Part shown: piece after piece, positions 34,857 through 47,955 of the stretch
How the letters are laid out: every line of letters starts with the position of its first letter
How positions within the stretch are numbered: position 1 is the first letter of the stretch
Assembly: GCA_013180625.2 (NCBI GenBank)
Contig: SNVD02004560.1
Location: forward strand, 141,565-205,564
Source: Boswellia sacra
Lineage: Eukaryota > Streptophyta > Magnoliopsida > Sapindales > Burseraceae
Direction: 5' to 3'
DNA length: 64,000 nt
Position numbers and translations under genes: made by a program
The notes under the pieces: model-generated
What the model was told of the DNA's origin: nothing
What the model saw: only the letters and a program-made list of their open reading frames with translations
Databases searched by the model: none

Positions 34857-36380
34857 TTCGATGTAAGTTTATATCATTGATTAAAAATTATAAACAAAGA
34901 AAGATATATGGACTTTAATTGATATTAGATACAAACAAATAGAATCTGGAAAGAGAGAAAGAGATGGAGCTGGGTGTTTGGGCATGATGTAGTTGATATG
35001 GTAAAACAGAAAATAGAAGACATATATTAGAGATTAGAGAAAATGAGAGATTCAAGTTTTTGTTGAAGTCAATCTACGTAATGTTAATTATTCTGTATAT
35101 TATACTTGTATTACAATTTTACCCTTATATAATTTTGAAATGGGTACAATAAGATAAAAAAATGAGAACTGAATATAACTAATTTTAATTTAGGGTGATT
35201 GAAAGTACTTATTAACACCTTTGGAAATATTCATTATTCACAGTTTGAAAAAAATTATATTCTTAGATAACTTCTTTTATTATAAAAATAATACATAAAA
35301 AATGTAATTAATTTTATAGACTTATATTTGATTTGTTGAAACTATGCTATTTTTTTCATTTTAAATATTGTTAAAGACCAACATGATTTACCAATGAAAT
35401 ATCTATGTAGATTACCTTTCTTACCAATTTCAAATTAAGAAAAAGTTAAATTATTTTTCCATATAATTGAATATAGAAATTAATGTTAATTAGTTACACA
35501 ATTTAGGTTTAGAATTGTTAGCATGATTACCTCACCATTTTAATTTTTAAAAAGATTGAAAATGAGGTATATTTAAAAAAAGGGGCTATGGAGAACATTA
35601 TTTAGGTAAATTTTAATTAAAACTCAATAAACTTAACATTGATAGGTTACGAATCATTTTCAATATAATGTTAATTAAAATTCCAAGTTAAATCAGTTTA
35701 AATCAAGGGCAAGTAAAAATCTAATCCAATAAGTAGATTAAAATCTCAGCTTTTTATTGAAATCAACTATTGGCTTCAAGTTAGCTCACAAAAATTTGTC
35801 AATGCGCTAATAAATTTTGGTCATTATACATGCAACCATACTTCAAAAAATAATCAACCAAATACTCTATAATTTATTTAATAATTGATCGCTTCAACAT
35901 TCTAATTCTTTAAAGTTATAACAATTCCAAATCTCCTATTTAATGTAAAATGAAAGTAGGCAGAAGGTGAATATTTTCCACTTTTTCTTTCGTCAAAATA
36001 GAGTAATAAATGATCATAATGAGTCCCCTTAATTGGGAACCAACCAATCTTAGCACATTATTGTTTAAGATTAATCTTAGCACATTATTGTTTAAGATTA
36101 TGACCTTGATTAAAATTGCTAGAAACTTCTTTTCGAAAAATTCGTTGAAAAGTTTTGGAGAGGCGAATTGGTAAAACTAAAAAAAAAAAAAAAAAAAAAA
36201 AAAAACAAACAAAGACAAATAGAAAATTCGATCTAATTGTTTTTTTTTTAAAAAAAGATAACAAATTACAAGTAGTTTCATTTCCTCGTAATACCATGTT
36301 TGGGGCATCTACAAGATCTCCTTCAGCTAGTTTCTGGATCTTATTTGATGAATTTGAGGGGTCTCATCATAACATTATCT
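34857..36380. other. Intergenic region downstream of the LPR-like gene
   Basis: AT-rich with no gene. It holds a perfect 27-bp tandem duplication (36046-36072 and 36073-36099), a 25-base A run (36180-36204) with a nearby T run, and the outer copy of the 40-bp duplication of the LPR-like last exon (36343-36382). The 3' UTR of that gene should lie here. Confidence 0.6.
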
Positions 36381-36422
36381 TCATTTGATGAATTTGAGGG
36401 GCCTCATCATAACATTATCTTC
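36343..36422. repeat. 40-bp tandem duplication across the LPR-like stop codon
   Basis: Unit 36343-36382 and unit 36383-36422 differ at one base (TCTC/CCTC). The inner unit is coding and the outer one is now 3' UTR. The junction creates the TGA that ends the protein. Confidence 0.92.
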
Positions 36423-39400
36423 GTGATCCAAGATCTACACATGTAAAAGTTTTAATGTAACATTACAAAACTACACTTTTAAAGAGCGGTATAATAACAA
36501 GAGAAAGAAGTCTAAAAAGAAAAAAAAAAGAAGAAGAAAAAACTCTCCCTAAATCTAATTATATTAATTATTGAAATAAAATAAAATATTATTATTATCT
36601 AAAAATAAAATATAATATTATTTTTTTAAAATCCTAATTTTAATTATATAAGATATATTTGTATGAAAATGAAATGAGGTTAAAAAAAGGTATTTCTGGC
36701 ATGCAAATTTCCCCTTCCTACGCTACCCTAAAAAAACATGGGAAAGAGTGAGGAATGGAGTTAGATTGATCGATAAGGTGGGGAATGGGGAGGGCATCCC
36801 CACACCTGCTTTGCCCTGTTACCATCCCAATTCATTGGATTTGTATGGACCAACTTGATTGTTAGGCAGGCAACCGGGCAAATTTCTATCTTTAAACTTC
36901 TCAAAAATTATTTAATGCCATGCCATCACTAGCCACAATTCTTATCCATATGACCACATATTTTTTATTGTCTGATTTTATTTATCTATGGATTAATATC
37001 ACCTTCCCAATTTTAATTTTACTAGGCATATATGATATGCCAAACGAAAAGTTAAAAGAGAGATCAAAATGATACTTACATGACAGTGGTACACGTAGCC
37101 AGGTTCTGCGGTCGCATCGAACGGGTACGACGCATTCGAGTGTATGTAAGAAAATCTCACTAATATTTTTGTCACGTATCCAGGTGTCATCTTGTACACG
37201 TTCTTCCACCCTTTCTCATGTGCCGGCACCTCTATCCTCTTGCCACGTGCATGCTTGCTTATTTCACATTTGATCACGTCGTTATATTCTGTCATACATG
37301 CTTTGAACTCCTCTAATTTCACCAGCTCCGTCTGATCCAACACCACAAACAAACCCAGATGAATGTGCAGCGGATGATTATCCTCCGTCAGATTGATCAC
37401 ATTCCACACCTCGCTGGTCCCAGCTTTAGGAATTTCAGTCGCTGCTTCTTCATACGGTTTGCCATTGATGTAAAGATGAGTTGGCTCATCAATGTCACTC
37501 GTGTACTCGTACATTGCGATATACCGTGTTTGCGTTGCACTGGATAAATCAGGTGATGGGTATTTTATCAATTTATTTGGCACGCGCCACGTGTCCACCT
37601 CGTGATTTCTCTTCATGATGAATTTCATCACCTTACCATTGGCATCATTAACTGGGTCCCCTGATGGGTAAGGATATGGCGCATCGTTTGCTAGAATGGC
37701 AGTATCAGACTTTGACTTTGAGAAATCAACGACCACGTCGGCAATCTCAGATGGGGCCAGAAGGGTCTCATTTGTCACGACAGGTTCTCCAAGATAAGCC
37801 GAATCAGAAGCCACGTGGGTGAATCCGAGACCGTTGGTGAAGAAGAATCTGAAGAATCTAGCATTGCTGGTGTTAATTATACGGAATCTGTATTTTCGAC
37901 GTCGTACTGTCATACGGGGCCAAGCTTTGCCATTAACTATAATTGCATCACCAAAATATTCAGGTTGCCACTGTGGATGTATAGAGGGATTATTTCCAGT
38001 GGAATTCATGTATATGGTGCCATCCTTACGGAAGCTACGATCAAACACGATCAATGGTCGATCGAATTCCTCGCCACTAGGGAGTTTAAGCGGTGCCTCA
38101 ACCTCATTATGACGGATAATGTACGCCCCAAACAAGCCAGCCAATAAGTTGACCCGAGTCAACCCCATGGCATGATCATGATACCATAGATTTCCAGGTT
38201 GTTGAATGTTGTGATAGTGGTATGTTTTCTTACTCCACGTAGGTCCCTTCTCTTCAAATCGGGCTGTGAACCATGAGTTTGAGTTTCCATCACTCTCGGG
38301 TTCATCAATGCCACCATGAAGGTGCACCACAGTAGGGATGCCCCCCTTATTGGATGGGATGGCAGTGGGGATAGTTGGGTCCCAAGGAAGGATGTGTTTG
38401 GAAGGGAGGTGATTTTGCCACGTCACATAGGTCTCGATGCCGTGGAGGGCCTCGATGGTTGGACCAGGGACAGTTGCTGTGCGCTTTGATGTGCCATAGG
38501 CATACACTGGGGTTGGAGGGATGTCCCTGTGGAATGTCTGAAGCGAAAAGGGTAATTAAAGTCATTAACAATGAAGAATAGAATGTATACAGAAGGACAA
38601 GGACCACATAAGAGTTTATTCTAATTTCCGAATCTTATTATAAATAGTTCATCAAGTCATAGCTAGGGAAGGCTCCTTCTACAGCTATCATGTGAGATAT
38701 TTTAACAAATCTTTGTATAGATTTTTCAGTCAAATAGAATATGTCAAAGAATAAAGTGAGCAAAACTTCACCATACAATTAAAGATCAGAAGAGCATATA
38801 AAATGGGTGATCGAGTAATGCATGGTTGTTATATCATACTAGAAGAACAAATTCCGAGGCTTCAACTACGTGAAGTAATTGTCTTTAATTAATTCTAAGA
38901 ATTAAACCACGCAATATTGTTTTTCTTCAATTTAAGTGCTTCAAAATTTGTGAAACTGGGTTTCTCATATAGACTACATGAAGGAAAAGTTACAAGCTAA
39001 CATGATAACAGAAATAATCTCACCTATGATTCATGTACTACTTTGTTGATATGAATATAAAATAATTGGACCTTTCTTCTACCTACGCACAAATATATAA
39101 ATTATTGTTTCAATTTTTACTGCTACACTTGGTAATATATATAAAGTGGCCATGAGGGGATATAGATAATATAGGCACCAAACACACTCTAGAACCGATG
39201 GTGTTGGTATGAGATCCTCAATTATTGCCTCAAGATCTCAATGAATATATTAATTAATTATCACAAAGTTCATCTATAGTTTTCTTTTTCCTCATTTGTT
39301 ACCATCAAATTCTCTAAAAATATTTTAAAGTATGTAGAGCGCACATGATTTAATGGCCTTAACTCTCTTCATGCATACAAGAAGACATTTTCCTGACTAA

Positions 39401-39929
39401 TTAAGAAAATTTGATCACAAGTTCACGACTATTGTCCGAATAATGCATCATATAAGGTTAAACGACACAGTCTAGCTGGGGTGGCTACTTTCCCTAATTG
39501 AGGAACCCAATGGAATTTGAAAGAAAAAATTAAATAGACATAATTCCATCGAACGTGTCGAAATGGACAAAGAAATTTCATGTCCAAAATGGTCTCCTAG
39601 AAAGCATCTACAAGCAGCAAAGTAGAGAATCCAAAACAAGTACTGTGACGAGAAAGAAAGAGAAGCAGTTGCAATGGAACGAAGAAAATTATGAAATTAA
39701 TTCTTACCCAAAGCTTCTTGAACATGCCAATCTTGAGTACTTGTTTGGCAACACCATTCACAACATCAAAACCGCGGATTCTAGGCATATCCGGGAGCTC
39801 ATCAACAAACATCTCCAACTGGGATGGACTTATGAGCCGCTCTTCTTTCACCCTGGAGGAGATAACCCATGATGAAGAACCTGAAAACATCAAGTAAAGG
39901 AGCAGCAAAACTCTCTTCATAGCAGCCAT
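36381..39929 (-). CDS. LPR1: Multicopper oxidase, LPR1/LPR2-like (3 exons)
   Basis: Exons on the minus strand: 39929-39708, 38537-37080, 36434-36381, all phase 0, giving 577 residues against about 580 for Arabidopsis LPR1. Residues 1-25 form a hydrophobic signal peptide. The copper ligands are complete: HLHG (about 146-148), WYHDH (about 194-196), NHPLHIH (about 461-467) and HCHILDHEDNVM (558-569), with the axial Met. Only with exon 3 (LDHEDNVMMRPLKFIK) is the last cluster intact. LPR proteins are secreted or ER/wall ferroxidases that act with the PDR2 pathway to stop root meristem growth when phosphate is low and iron accumulates. I cannot separate LPR1 from LPR2. A 40-bp duplication sits across the stop codon, and a compound microsatellite lies just upstream of the ATG. 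No lesion seen. Confidence 0.93.
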
Positions 39930-39956
39930 CTATTGGTTATGTAAGCAGGCAGCTGA

Positions 39957-39957
39957 G

Positions 39958-40019
<62 letters not shown>

Positions 40020-40035
40020 TGTGTGTGTGTGTGTG
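39957..40035. repeat. Compound TA/GA/GT microsatellite upstream of the LPR-like start
   Basis: Runs of (TA), then (GA), then (GT) follow each other with no spacer, beginning about 28 bp from the ATG. On the gene strand it reads CA, CT then TA repeats, so it is probably in the 5' UTR or core promoter. Its length is likely polymorphic. Confidence 0.9.
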
Positions 40036-41866
40036 AAAGAGATAGAGAAGAGGTTTTGATGGGAGTGTGTGATTGTGCTTGATATATAATACATAAAATA
40101 AAGTTTTTGTTTAAATAATCATCTAAGGGAATTCATAATATATAGATTGATTGAGAAGGAATAGAGTTAAAAATTTCTACATGGTGGGCTTCGATGTCTT
40201 CAAAAAAGAAATCTAGTGAAAAGGCTGTCCAATTCCAGGGCATGCACGACTTTTTTCTGCACTTGTATGTGACACCCATTTTGTCTCCTTTCGTCTTTCA
40301 TTTGTGGGTGTTATTTACCCTTGCTTGATTTTTCATAGAAGATGAGAAGCCTAGCGTTTACTTATTTGTGCTAACTTCTATATTCTTCACTTGGACAGCG
40401 TTGCGTTTAATCATTTTTGCTTTCGGCTTCAATGCAGCCGATGTAGCTCGCTCCCTTGCCATTTGGCAGTCAACTATCAAAGGGGACAAGACCACATGAG
40501 GTTTTAAATTTTTACCAAATTTGGACGTAAATTGATCTAGTAGTTTAAGTATTTATTAATTATAGAACGACTTGTTCAAAATATTGGATATATAGATTAA
40601 ATTAATCACTTGTTCTTTCATCACATGTTCACATTAAAGAAATTAACAACAAACCCTCTTAAGCATTATCTCGGATTAATTATATAATTCAAGAAGCTGT
40701 CTATGGTAAAAGATTTTAATGTTCAAAGTATCAGGTTCGAATTTCAATTATAAAGAATTAACTTAATTTGGTCATCTCTCTAATTGATATCCTACCTAGA
40801 AAAATTAATGAACCAAATATATACGCATACTTTGCTTTCTTTTGCTCCTACATTATTAATTACTTGATCATAATTGTCTCCATAGATTATATCCCATTTT
40901 AATTAATGTAATCGTCGATCAGTTCTTGGTGATCAGGTTATATATTCCATGGGCAATCATGTTTATCTAGTACCAATCAGCCTAACACGTTTATGCCACA
41001 CGACCAGATTTATAAAACTGATTAAAGTATTGTTTGTCAGTTAATTAATTTCAAAAGCACTGTACCTACGTTCAGCTTTTAGGCTAAACTCTCTTTGCTA
41101 GTGAGGTTACAGGTTGGCTCATGTATAAAAGTTAGAAATGAAATAAGCTAGCAAGGCAAGCAATTAAGCATGCATAAATAATATTTAATTAAATAATTAC
41201 ATCTTCATACCTTTATATGCCTTATCGATCACTTATAAGCTTGGAAAATGTCTGCTAAAAACCGAAATTAATTGTTTAAAAACAAAGCGTACTTAGCTAA
41301 ATAAATTTTTCTAAGTTTTATTAAATATATGCGGAATTCAATCAGACAGGGCCAATAATATATTCCCATTTTGTTAGCAAAATACAAATGAATAGTGGAA
41401 GTGATGATGATGACAACGATGTCAATATGGCATGCTTTGGAAAGTTATGGAAGACAACATTTTCTAGTGATTAAATTGCACAAATGGTCCATTGTTGACT
41501 ATAAATCCCATAAATTTCCAATTCCAGATAAAATGACTTAAAAGAAGAAGAAGCACATAGATTTTCTTCTCTAAATCTTATTTTATTTTATTTTCCAGTA
41601 TTAAATTGCATAGTGTTTGCAAGTGTGTTAGATATAAATGTTGTAATTGGTTGTTGTGTGTGTGAATGCGGCAGATTTTTCTTACTCTCTTTAGTTGTGA
41701 AACATAAACATCAACATGAAAGAGAGGAGAGACCACATGTTCAATCGACGAAAAATTCCACACGTGGGACCAAACTTAGCTGTAAGCATTTCCGATCAAA
41801 TTAAGTTTTCGCAAAAGCACTTTTTGTTCTATGTAGATGTACATGTTCACTGTTTTTTGTCCACAG
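40036..41866. other. Upstream intergenic region of the LPR-like gene
   Basis: No gene found on either strand. It presumably contains the promoter of the minus-strand LPR-like gene in its first 1-2 kb. I could not support any specific element beyond TATA-like AT stretches near 40080-40100. Confidence 0.5.
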
Positions 41867-41875
41867 AATTTTAAT

Positions 41876-42278
41876 GGGATGATTCTAATTTACCCCCTGA
41901 GGTTAGGCTTAAAAAAATTGAGGACCTCAGTTTTCTGAAATCTAAGATTGCCCCCTGAGGTTACTGTAGTACCGTTAGATTTAACGGAAAATGTATTAAA
42001 CCGTTAGATTTAACGAAAAATGTATTAAATAATAACTTAATGTTAATATTAGATTTAACAAAAAATGTATTAAATAATAATTTAACGCTAATAAACAGTA
42101 AAATAGACTATAATACACTTTTTTAAATAGTTTGTAAAGAGTTAAGTTACTATTTAATACATTTTTCGTTAAATCTAACGATGCTACAGTAACCTCAGGG
42201 AGCAATCTTAGATTTCAGAAAACTGAGATCCTCAATTTTTTTTACACCTAACCTCAGGGGGCAAATTAGAATTATCCC
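41876..42278. mobile_element. MULE-type MITE with long inverted ends
   Basis: A 403-bp element opening GGGATGATTCTAATTTACCC and closing with the inverted equivalent. The inverted repeats extend about 110 bp through CCCTGAGGTTAGGC, TCAGTTTTCTGAAATCTAAGATTG and CCCTGAGGTTACTGTAG. It is flanked by a perfect 9-bp duplication AATTTTAAT (41867-41875 and 42279-42287). The centre has three direct copies of a GTTAGATTTAACGAAAAATGTATTAAA-like word. No coding sequence. Confidence 0.9.
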
Positions 42279-42287
42279 AATTTTAAT

Positions 42288-43963
42288 GCACAACGAAACC
42301 TTTTTTCCGAGGGGACGACAAATCCATCACTTCATCGCCAAAAGTTTTTTTAATACCTCAATTTGGACTTGACTTCATCTTCGTATCTAGATATTGATTT
42401 AATTTAAAGATTTTGAAGCTGTGTTCGATAAAATTTCTAGTGACTACATAAAGTTTTGAAAAATATTTAACGACGATTTTTTATGGTAGCCATTTTGATC
42501 GACGCCTGTTTCCCCACTTCGAAGTGGGGGGCCTCGCAACAATGATGGAAAGAGTATAACAAAAGGTTTGCAAAGATTTATAAACCTAAAAATAGTGGTT
42601 TTGATGTTTGTGCTATCGATGATCATGATTATTATATAGAAACAATTTCAACTTGGCTATACATCATTATAATCTTGAAAGCACAAATTAAAAGAAATTT
42701 AAGCATAATCAAGACATCACATTCGAGTGTATATACTTTTGACAATCAAGACACAAATATGCATGTATTTTTTTTTAGTGGAATCTAGATGATACAATGA
42801 AAATTTATTAAAAAGAAAAAAGAATGACGCTTATTTAATAGAGGACATAATGAATCTTATCCTTTAAAAAAATAAGATACAATCTTAAGAATGTAAATAT
42901 GTGAGAAAAATAAAAAAAATTAAAAGAAGAGGAAAACAAAACAAATATGCATGTAAAACATATATTTAATTACTATTAATATTGAATAAAGATAATTAAT
43001 TAGTTTTTAAGATATATAAAATGACAATATAAAATTTTAAACAATAAGCTTTTAAAAAGTACCTTTTTTCAGTATATTAAGCTTATAACATGCTCCATTA
43101 ATAACATAATATGATTCTTAAAAATCAAAACTATATCTATAAATAATACATTATTGTATTGCAAATATAAATTTTATATTGATTAAGCTTTAAGCGGAAT
43201 TACGCCTTCAACTTTGTTATGTTGGTCTCGACAGATGATAGTGCCATTCTTTTCATCGTCTTAACTTTTTGTGTACATTCATGATTTCAAATGAGGAACT
43301 CATCATCGCAATAGCATTTATATGTATGAGTTTTGTATTTCAGAATCTACTTTCTAGTGGTTTCTACTCGAGGTCAAAATCAACCATGATTGATGCGCAA
43401 TTTTCAGGTGAAGCAATTCTGAATTTATTTTTTAGCTCATTCCTAATGAACAGATATATGTAACCCTTTTGTGCAACTCCAAAGTGTAATCCACTTGCCA
43501 TTTGTTGGGCCATCTAAGTGCGATATGGGGTGAAGCATTATCTCTATTTTGTTGAATTTAGTTATAAATTGACTAATGGGAGGAAACTCTAGAATCATTA
43601 TAGAGAGTGATCAAGTAATTTTTTTTAAGTGGGACAGAAATTATCAAATTTTAGATTTTAAAAATTAAATTAGTATAAATTATTTATGATTTTTGTCGAA
43701 AAATAAATTATAATATCTAGAAAAAAAATTGTAAAAAATAAAGAACTCTTGAAGGCCTGTTTGAAAAATAACAACAAATGCTTGGTATTGATTACCTAAG
43801 GAGCATTCTCATTTTTTTTCTTCTGAATTTAACAAAAGATTGATATGTCTGAATATATAAATATGAATAAAATATTTATTTTTTTAAAATTTAATATTTG
43901 AATTAAAACATCATAAATCAATAATTTGATATATATGTCATTACAATTTTTATTGAGAGATTC
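42288..43963. other. AT-rich intergenic region
   Basis: No supportable gene. A short frame at 43269-43463 has two hydrophobic stretches, but no neighbour, promoter or family resemblance supports it. Confidence 0.5.
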
Positions 43964-44947
43964 ACAAACATCTTTGAGGATTTAGTTAAACTGTTAGTCA
44001 AGGATAGTTAAACTTTAAACTGGCTAATTAGTTCTTGATTTTAATTTGATAGATGACAGCTTTTTTGGGATTTGATAAAAAGAGGAAAAATGAGATTTTT
44101 TAAAACTCCACAAAGCCACCTCAAATTTATAAAATATCACAAACCTCCCTTATCATCAATTTATGTCATGTTTTATATAATTATATCAATAAAATTAATA
44201 AATTTATGAAGTTGTCCTTTAACTTAAGTTAAAAAAGGTATATCGATTTAAAAGATAATAGAGTATACAGTAAATAGGTATAATTTTTTTCTTAAAAAAA
44301 TTAAGACATGAGTATAAATAATTTTGTTAACTTTTTTTAAAAGAATCTACAGTAAAGTCTGCTGGCAAACATTTAATCTAAATTACAAAAAAAAAAAGTC
44401 ATTCCAATCTTATGATTCTCATAAAAAATTGCAGAAAATATAAAATAAAACAAAGTTATCAGTAATATCATTTCTCATATAGGAAAATGAGTTTTTACCT
44501 TTATAGCGTTGTCATTCAATTCACCACAACAATCAATTAAAAGTATTTAAAAATTCTTTTTTAAAATGTTTATAGGTAAACTTTTCTAACTTTATTCTAA
44601 ATTATTAATATTATTATATTTATTTAATATGAACTCTATTAATTCTTGAATTACTATAACCTTTTAATGTTACAATTAGAAAATAATTTCATTAATATAT
44701 TAATTTTATTCATATATATAATAAAAAACTTGATAGGATTGATAACAATGGGAAGTATTTGAGTCTTTTAGAAACCTAAGATGACTACATGTGATTTCAA
44801 GAAACCTTAAAGGAGGTTTGTGCCTCTTTCTATCAAATACTCAAATTACCTTCATCAAATCAAACAAAAATTACAATCAAGAACTGACTTGTTAGTTTAA
44901 AGTTTAATCATCCTTGACATAATTAAGCCAAACCTCATAGTGTTTGT
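43964..44947. mobile_element. TIR-type element about 1 kb long
   Basis: Long imperfect inverted repeats of about 170 bp join the two ends. The left side has CACAAACATCTTTGAGG, GTCAAGGAT, GTTAAACTTTAAACT, TAGTTCTTGATT and TTTGATA(A)AAAGAGG. The right side has their complements in reverse order. The interior is AT-rich and non-coding. I did not find a clear target-site duplication. Family unresolved. Confidence 0.65.
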
Positions 44948-46555
44948 AGACTCTTCCCGACATTTATAATATCTATTGATCATATTTTTAAAACTAAAAA
45001 AAATTATAATACAACAACTTATATCATACAACGAACTATTTGATAAAATAATCATATAAGTGTAAACCTATAATTATAATATACTTCATTTTACAATGCC
45101 AATTAATTTACACACTTAATTTTCTACCCGCTATAACACCACCAGTGAGTGTCCTAAGCATACTAAATATTATTTTTTTTTCCAAAAAAAGAATCTGAAA
45201 CATACAGACCGTATAGAAAATAACATGTTTAATCAATACAAGTTAAATTAATAGATCAATTATTATTGTTTGTCTGGAGATGCCTTGGAGCTCAAGTACT
45301 GGAGGTGGTGGTGGTTAACTGCTATATAACCATGAATGTGGTGGTCAATCGTCGGTTTGGTCATGGTTAGACCAGCTGATGTGAGGCGTGTAGCTGCTCC
45401 GTACGTTCTTCCCTTCGATAATGGCCGCTCTTCCCTCTTTAGGGACTCTGATGGCGGCAACAAGTGGGATGCCGTGTCGCTTGGCGTTGGGGCCCACTTC
45501 TTGACATGCGTGGGGTGACGTGGCGTTTGTCTTGGTCACACCTGGACGTTGTGTCCACTTCTGGGCTCGGGTTTCCTCCCTGGGTGCAAACCTCATAAGC
45601 TCATTGATTGGCTTTTAATTAGCTTTGGATTGGCTTGGAACCTAGACTAAGGCTTATTTTGGGTTGTGAAAATTATCTCCAATTATTATTACTTGAAAAA
45701 TTTATTAAACGAGTAATCAATAAAATAGTACTTTTATAATTAAATCATGCAGTATATGCATAAAGTTTTCTTTTTATTTGTAGTAATTTTCTTATTATTG
45801 TACAATAATAAACTATATATATTTTCACTTATATGCATTTAGTTTTGAAATTATTATATAAAAGTTTAATTATATTAATTTAGAATTAATGACTGCACTA
45901 AAAAGATAGATATAAAAAAAACTTTTAGGTTCAAATAGTTCCTACCTTAAAATATTTTGTTACTTTGCTAACAGAGAGGAAAGCGAATTTAAGTTACATT
46001 CTTAATATGTTAGCTAGTAAGTTATAATCGCAAAGTTGAATATTAACATTTCAAACTATCTCCTCATCTATATTTCCTAAGCTTTTCAAGTATCTTAAGA
46101 TATATATGTGGCAATCCTAAAATTGTATCCTTTTATTACTTTTCTCATTTTTTCTTTTTGTTTTCTTATATAAACAGCTTATAAGTTGATTTAATACTAT
46201 ATAAATTGCATGTGTCTCCTAAATTTCAAAAATCCTAAATGCTTTCCTACAATATTATTTATTTTATTTATATTTCCTACAATGTTAAGTTATTGATTTT
46301 ATTTTATGAGATTTTATCTTTGCTACCTTTAATTAAGATAGAATTTATCTTTGCTGCATTCGACTAGATTCTTAAAGAGCATCTCAATTCTTTTAATTAA
46401 GATTTCTTTCTCAAGTATTATTTACTAGGGTTATGGATTATGAGCAATAGAAAGAATGAAAATTGTTATTACTACATCATTGTGGAACATTATTTATTAT
46501 ACATAATAAGTTTTTAGAGACAAATTCCAAAAAAAAAATGGATAGAGTTAGACGA
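44948..46555. other. Intergenic region with a GC-richer patch
   Basis: Mostly AT-rich. 45270-45600 is markedly GC-richer, with overlapping frames on both strands that carry no motif I recognise. It may be the remnant of a gene or element, but I cannot assign it. Confidence 0.45.
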
Positions 46556-47296
46556 ATTAATTATGGTTGGTAGTGGGGTGCGGCGGGTCCGAGGCAGCAG
46601 ATACTCATCCCCTCGTCACAAGGCAACGCAGGGCAGGGCAAAATTTTAAAGAGAATACCCAGACCCGCCCCACCCCACCCAATTTAAATTTTATTAAATT
46701 ATTTTATCTAAAATATAAATATATTTATAATCATTGTTTAAAAATTATAAAAATTTATATTCAATTTACTTCATTAAAAAAATACATACTACAAATTTTT
46801 AAACAACATAAATATAATTTATTCTTAATCTAAAATAAAATACATATACACATGATATATATCCCAAAATATTTCATAACAAATCTAATTATTCAACGAT
46901 AATTAATAGTAAAAAAAAGGTAATTTATATTAGATAAAAAAAATCTTTGTATAAATTTTTATTTATATTTGCATTGTACAAGTTAAATGGTGATTGTATT
47001 TAAACTTAAAAGAACTAAAGTTAATTTATATTATATAAAAAAATCCATTACCCATAAAGTTTATGTAAGTTTTCATTTTTATTGGCATTATGCAAACTAA
47101 ATGATAATCATACAAATTTGTTATATCATCTAAAAAAATAGTGACTACTAATTGCCATTTGATTTTATTAGTTACATATTCTATTAGAAATAATGTTCAA
47201 AGTGTATTATTGCTTGTAAACTAGTTAACTGATAATTTTTCAAATAGTTGATAATACAATTAAATAATTTTTCAATAGCATGTTGATTTAATTTCA

Positions 47297-47337
<41 letters not shown>

Positions 47338-47955
47338 TGATTGACATATACCAATTAATTAACATTATATATATATATATATATATATGAAACATTAATA
47401 ATTTAATTAATTAATTTATATTACGATAAATCTTGTATTTAAGATTATAAGATTGTTCTTATCATATTTCTATTTACATATTTAGAAAATAATATATTGA
47501 TTATATTAAAGGTATATATTTTGGAAATAATCTTGTTAATATTGCAATAATTTAATTAGTATTTAATAATCTATATCAAGATTGTATATATTATACAAAT
47601 TTAATTACTATAAAATATAAATATTTTATTTTGTCATTATAATATGAAAAAATTGATGTTAATATGCTACGAGATTCATAAATATTAATTAAAATATGAT
47701 TTTTGTCAAAATATTTGTATTGTTTGTAAAATTATGAATAATTCACAAATATGAAAAATTTAACAAATATAACCTAAAACGTATCGAACAGTCCCAAAAT
47801 TTTAAAACTTTACAAATACACCTCTTATATCTTGCGGGGCAAGGCATTTTGCCTCGAACCTGCCCCAAACTAGTTTTGGGGCGGTCTTGCCCCACCCCAT
47901 TTTTGAGGGGCACACCGGGGACCCAGACCTGGTAGGTCAAATTGTCATTCCTAAA
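46556..47955. mobile_element. Non-autonomous element with GC-rich ends and AT-rich core (tentative)
   Basis: Two GC-rich blocks, 46570-46680 (GGTGCGGCGGGTCC, CCCGCCCCACCCC) and 47830-47935 (TTGCGGGGCAAGG, TTGGGGCGGTCTTGCCCC), face each other across 1.2 kb of very AT-rich DNA. They share complementary CCCCACCCC/GGGGTGGGG words. This pattern suits a hAT-like non-autonomous transposon. The core has ATA (about 47300-47336) and AT (47371-47388) microsatellites. Ends and duplication are not resolved. Confidence 0.5.

Noticed and set aside
37359..38147. Plus-strand frames opposite the LPR-like exon 2
   Set aside because: Antisense shadows of a conserved multicopper oxidase exon.
41876..42278. Shared ancestry of the MITE and the LTR promoter via CTACAGTAACCT
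   Set aside because: A 12-bp match alone, with no similarity around it, is more likely coincidence.
45263..45596. Three overlapping frames in a GC-richer patch
   Set aside because: No motif, no splice context and no agreement on strand; open frames are expected by chance in GC-rich DNA.
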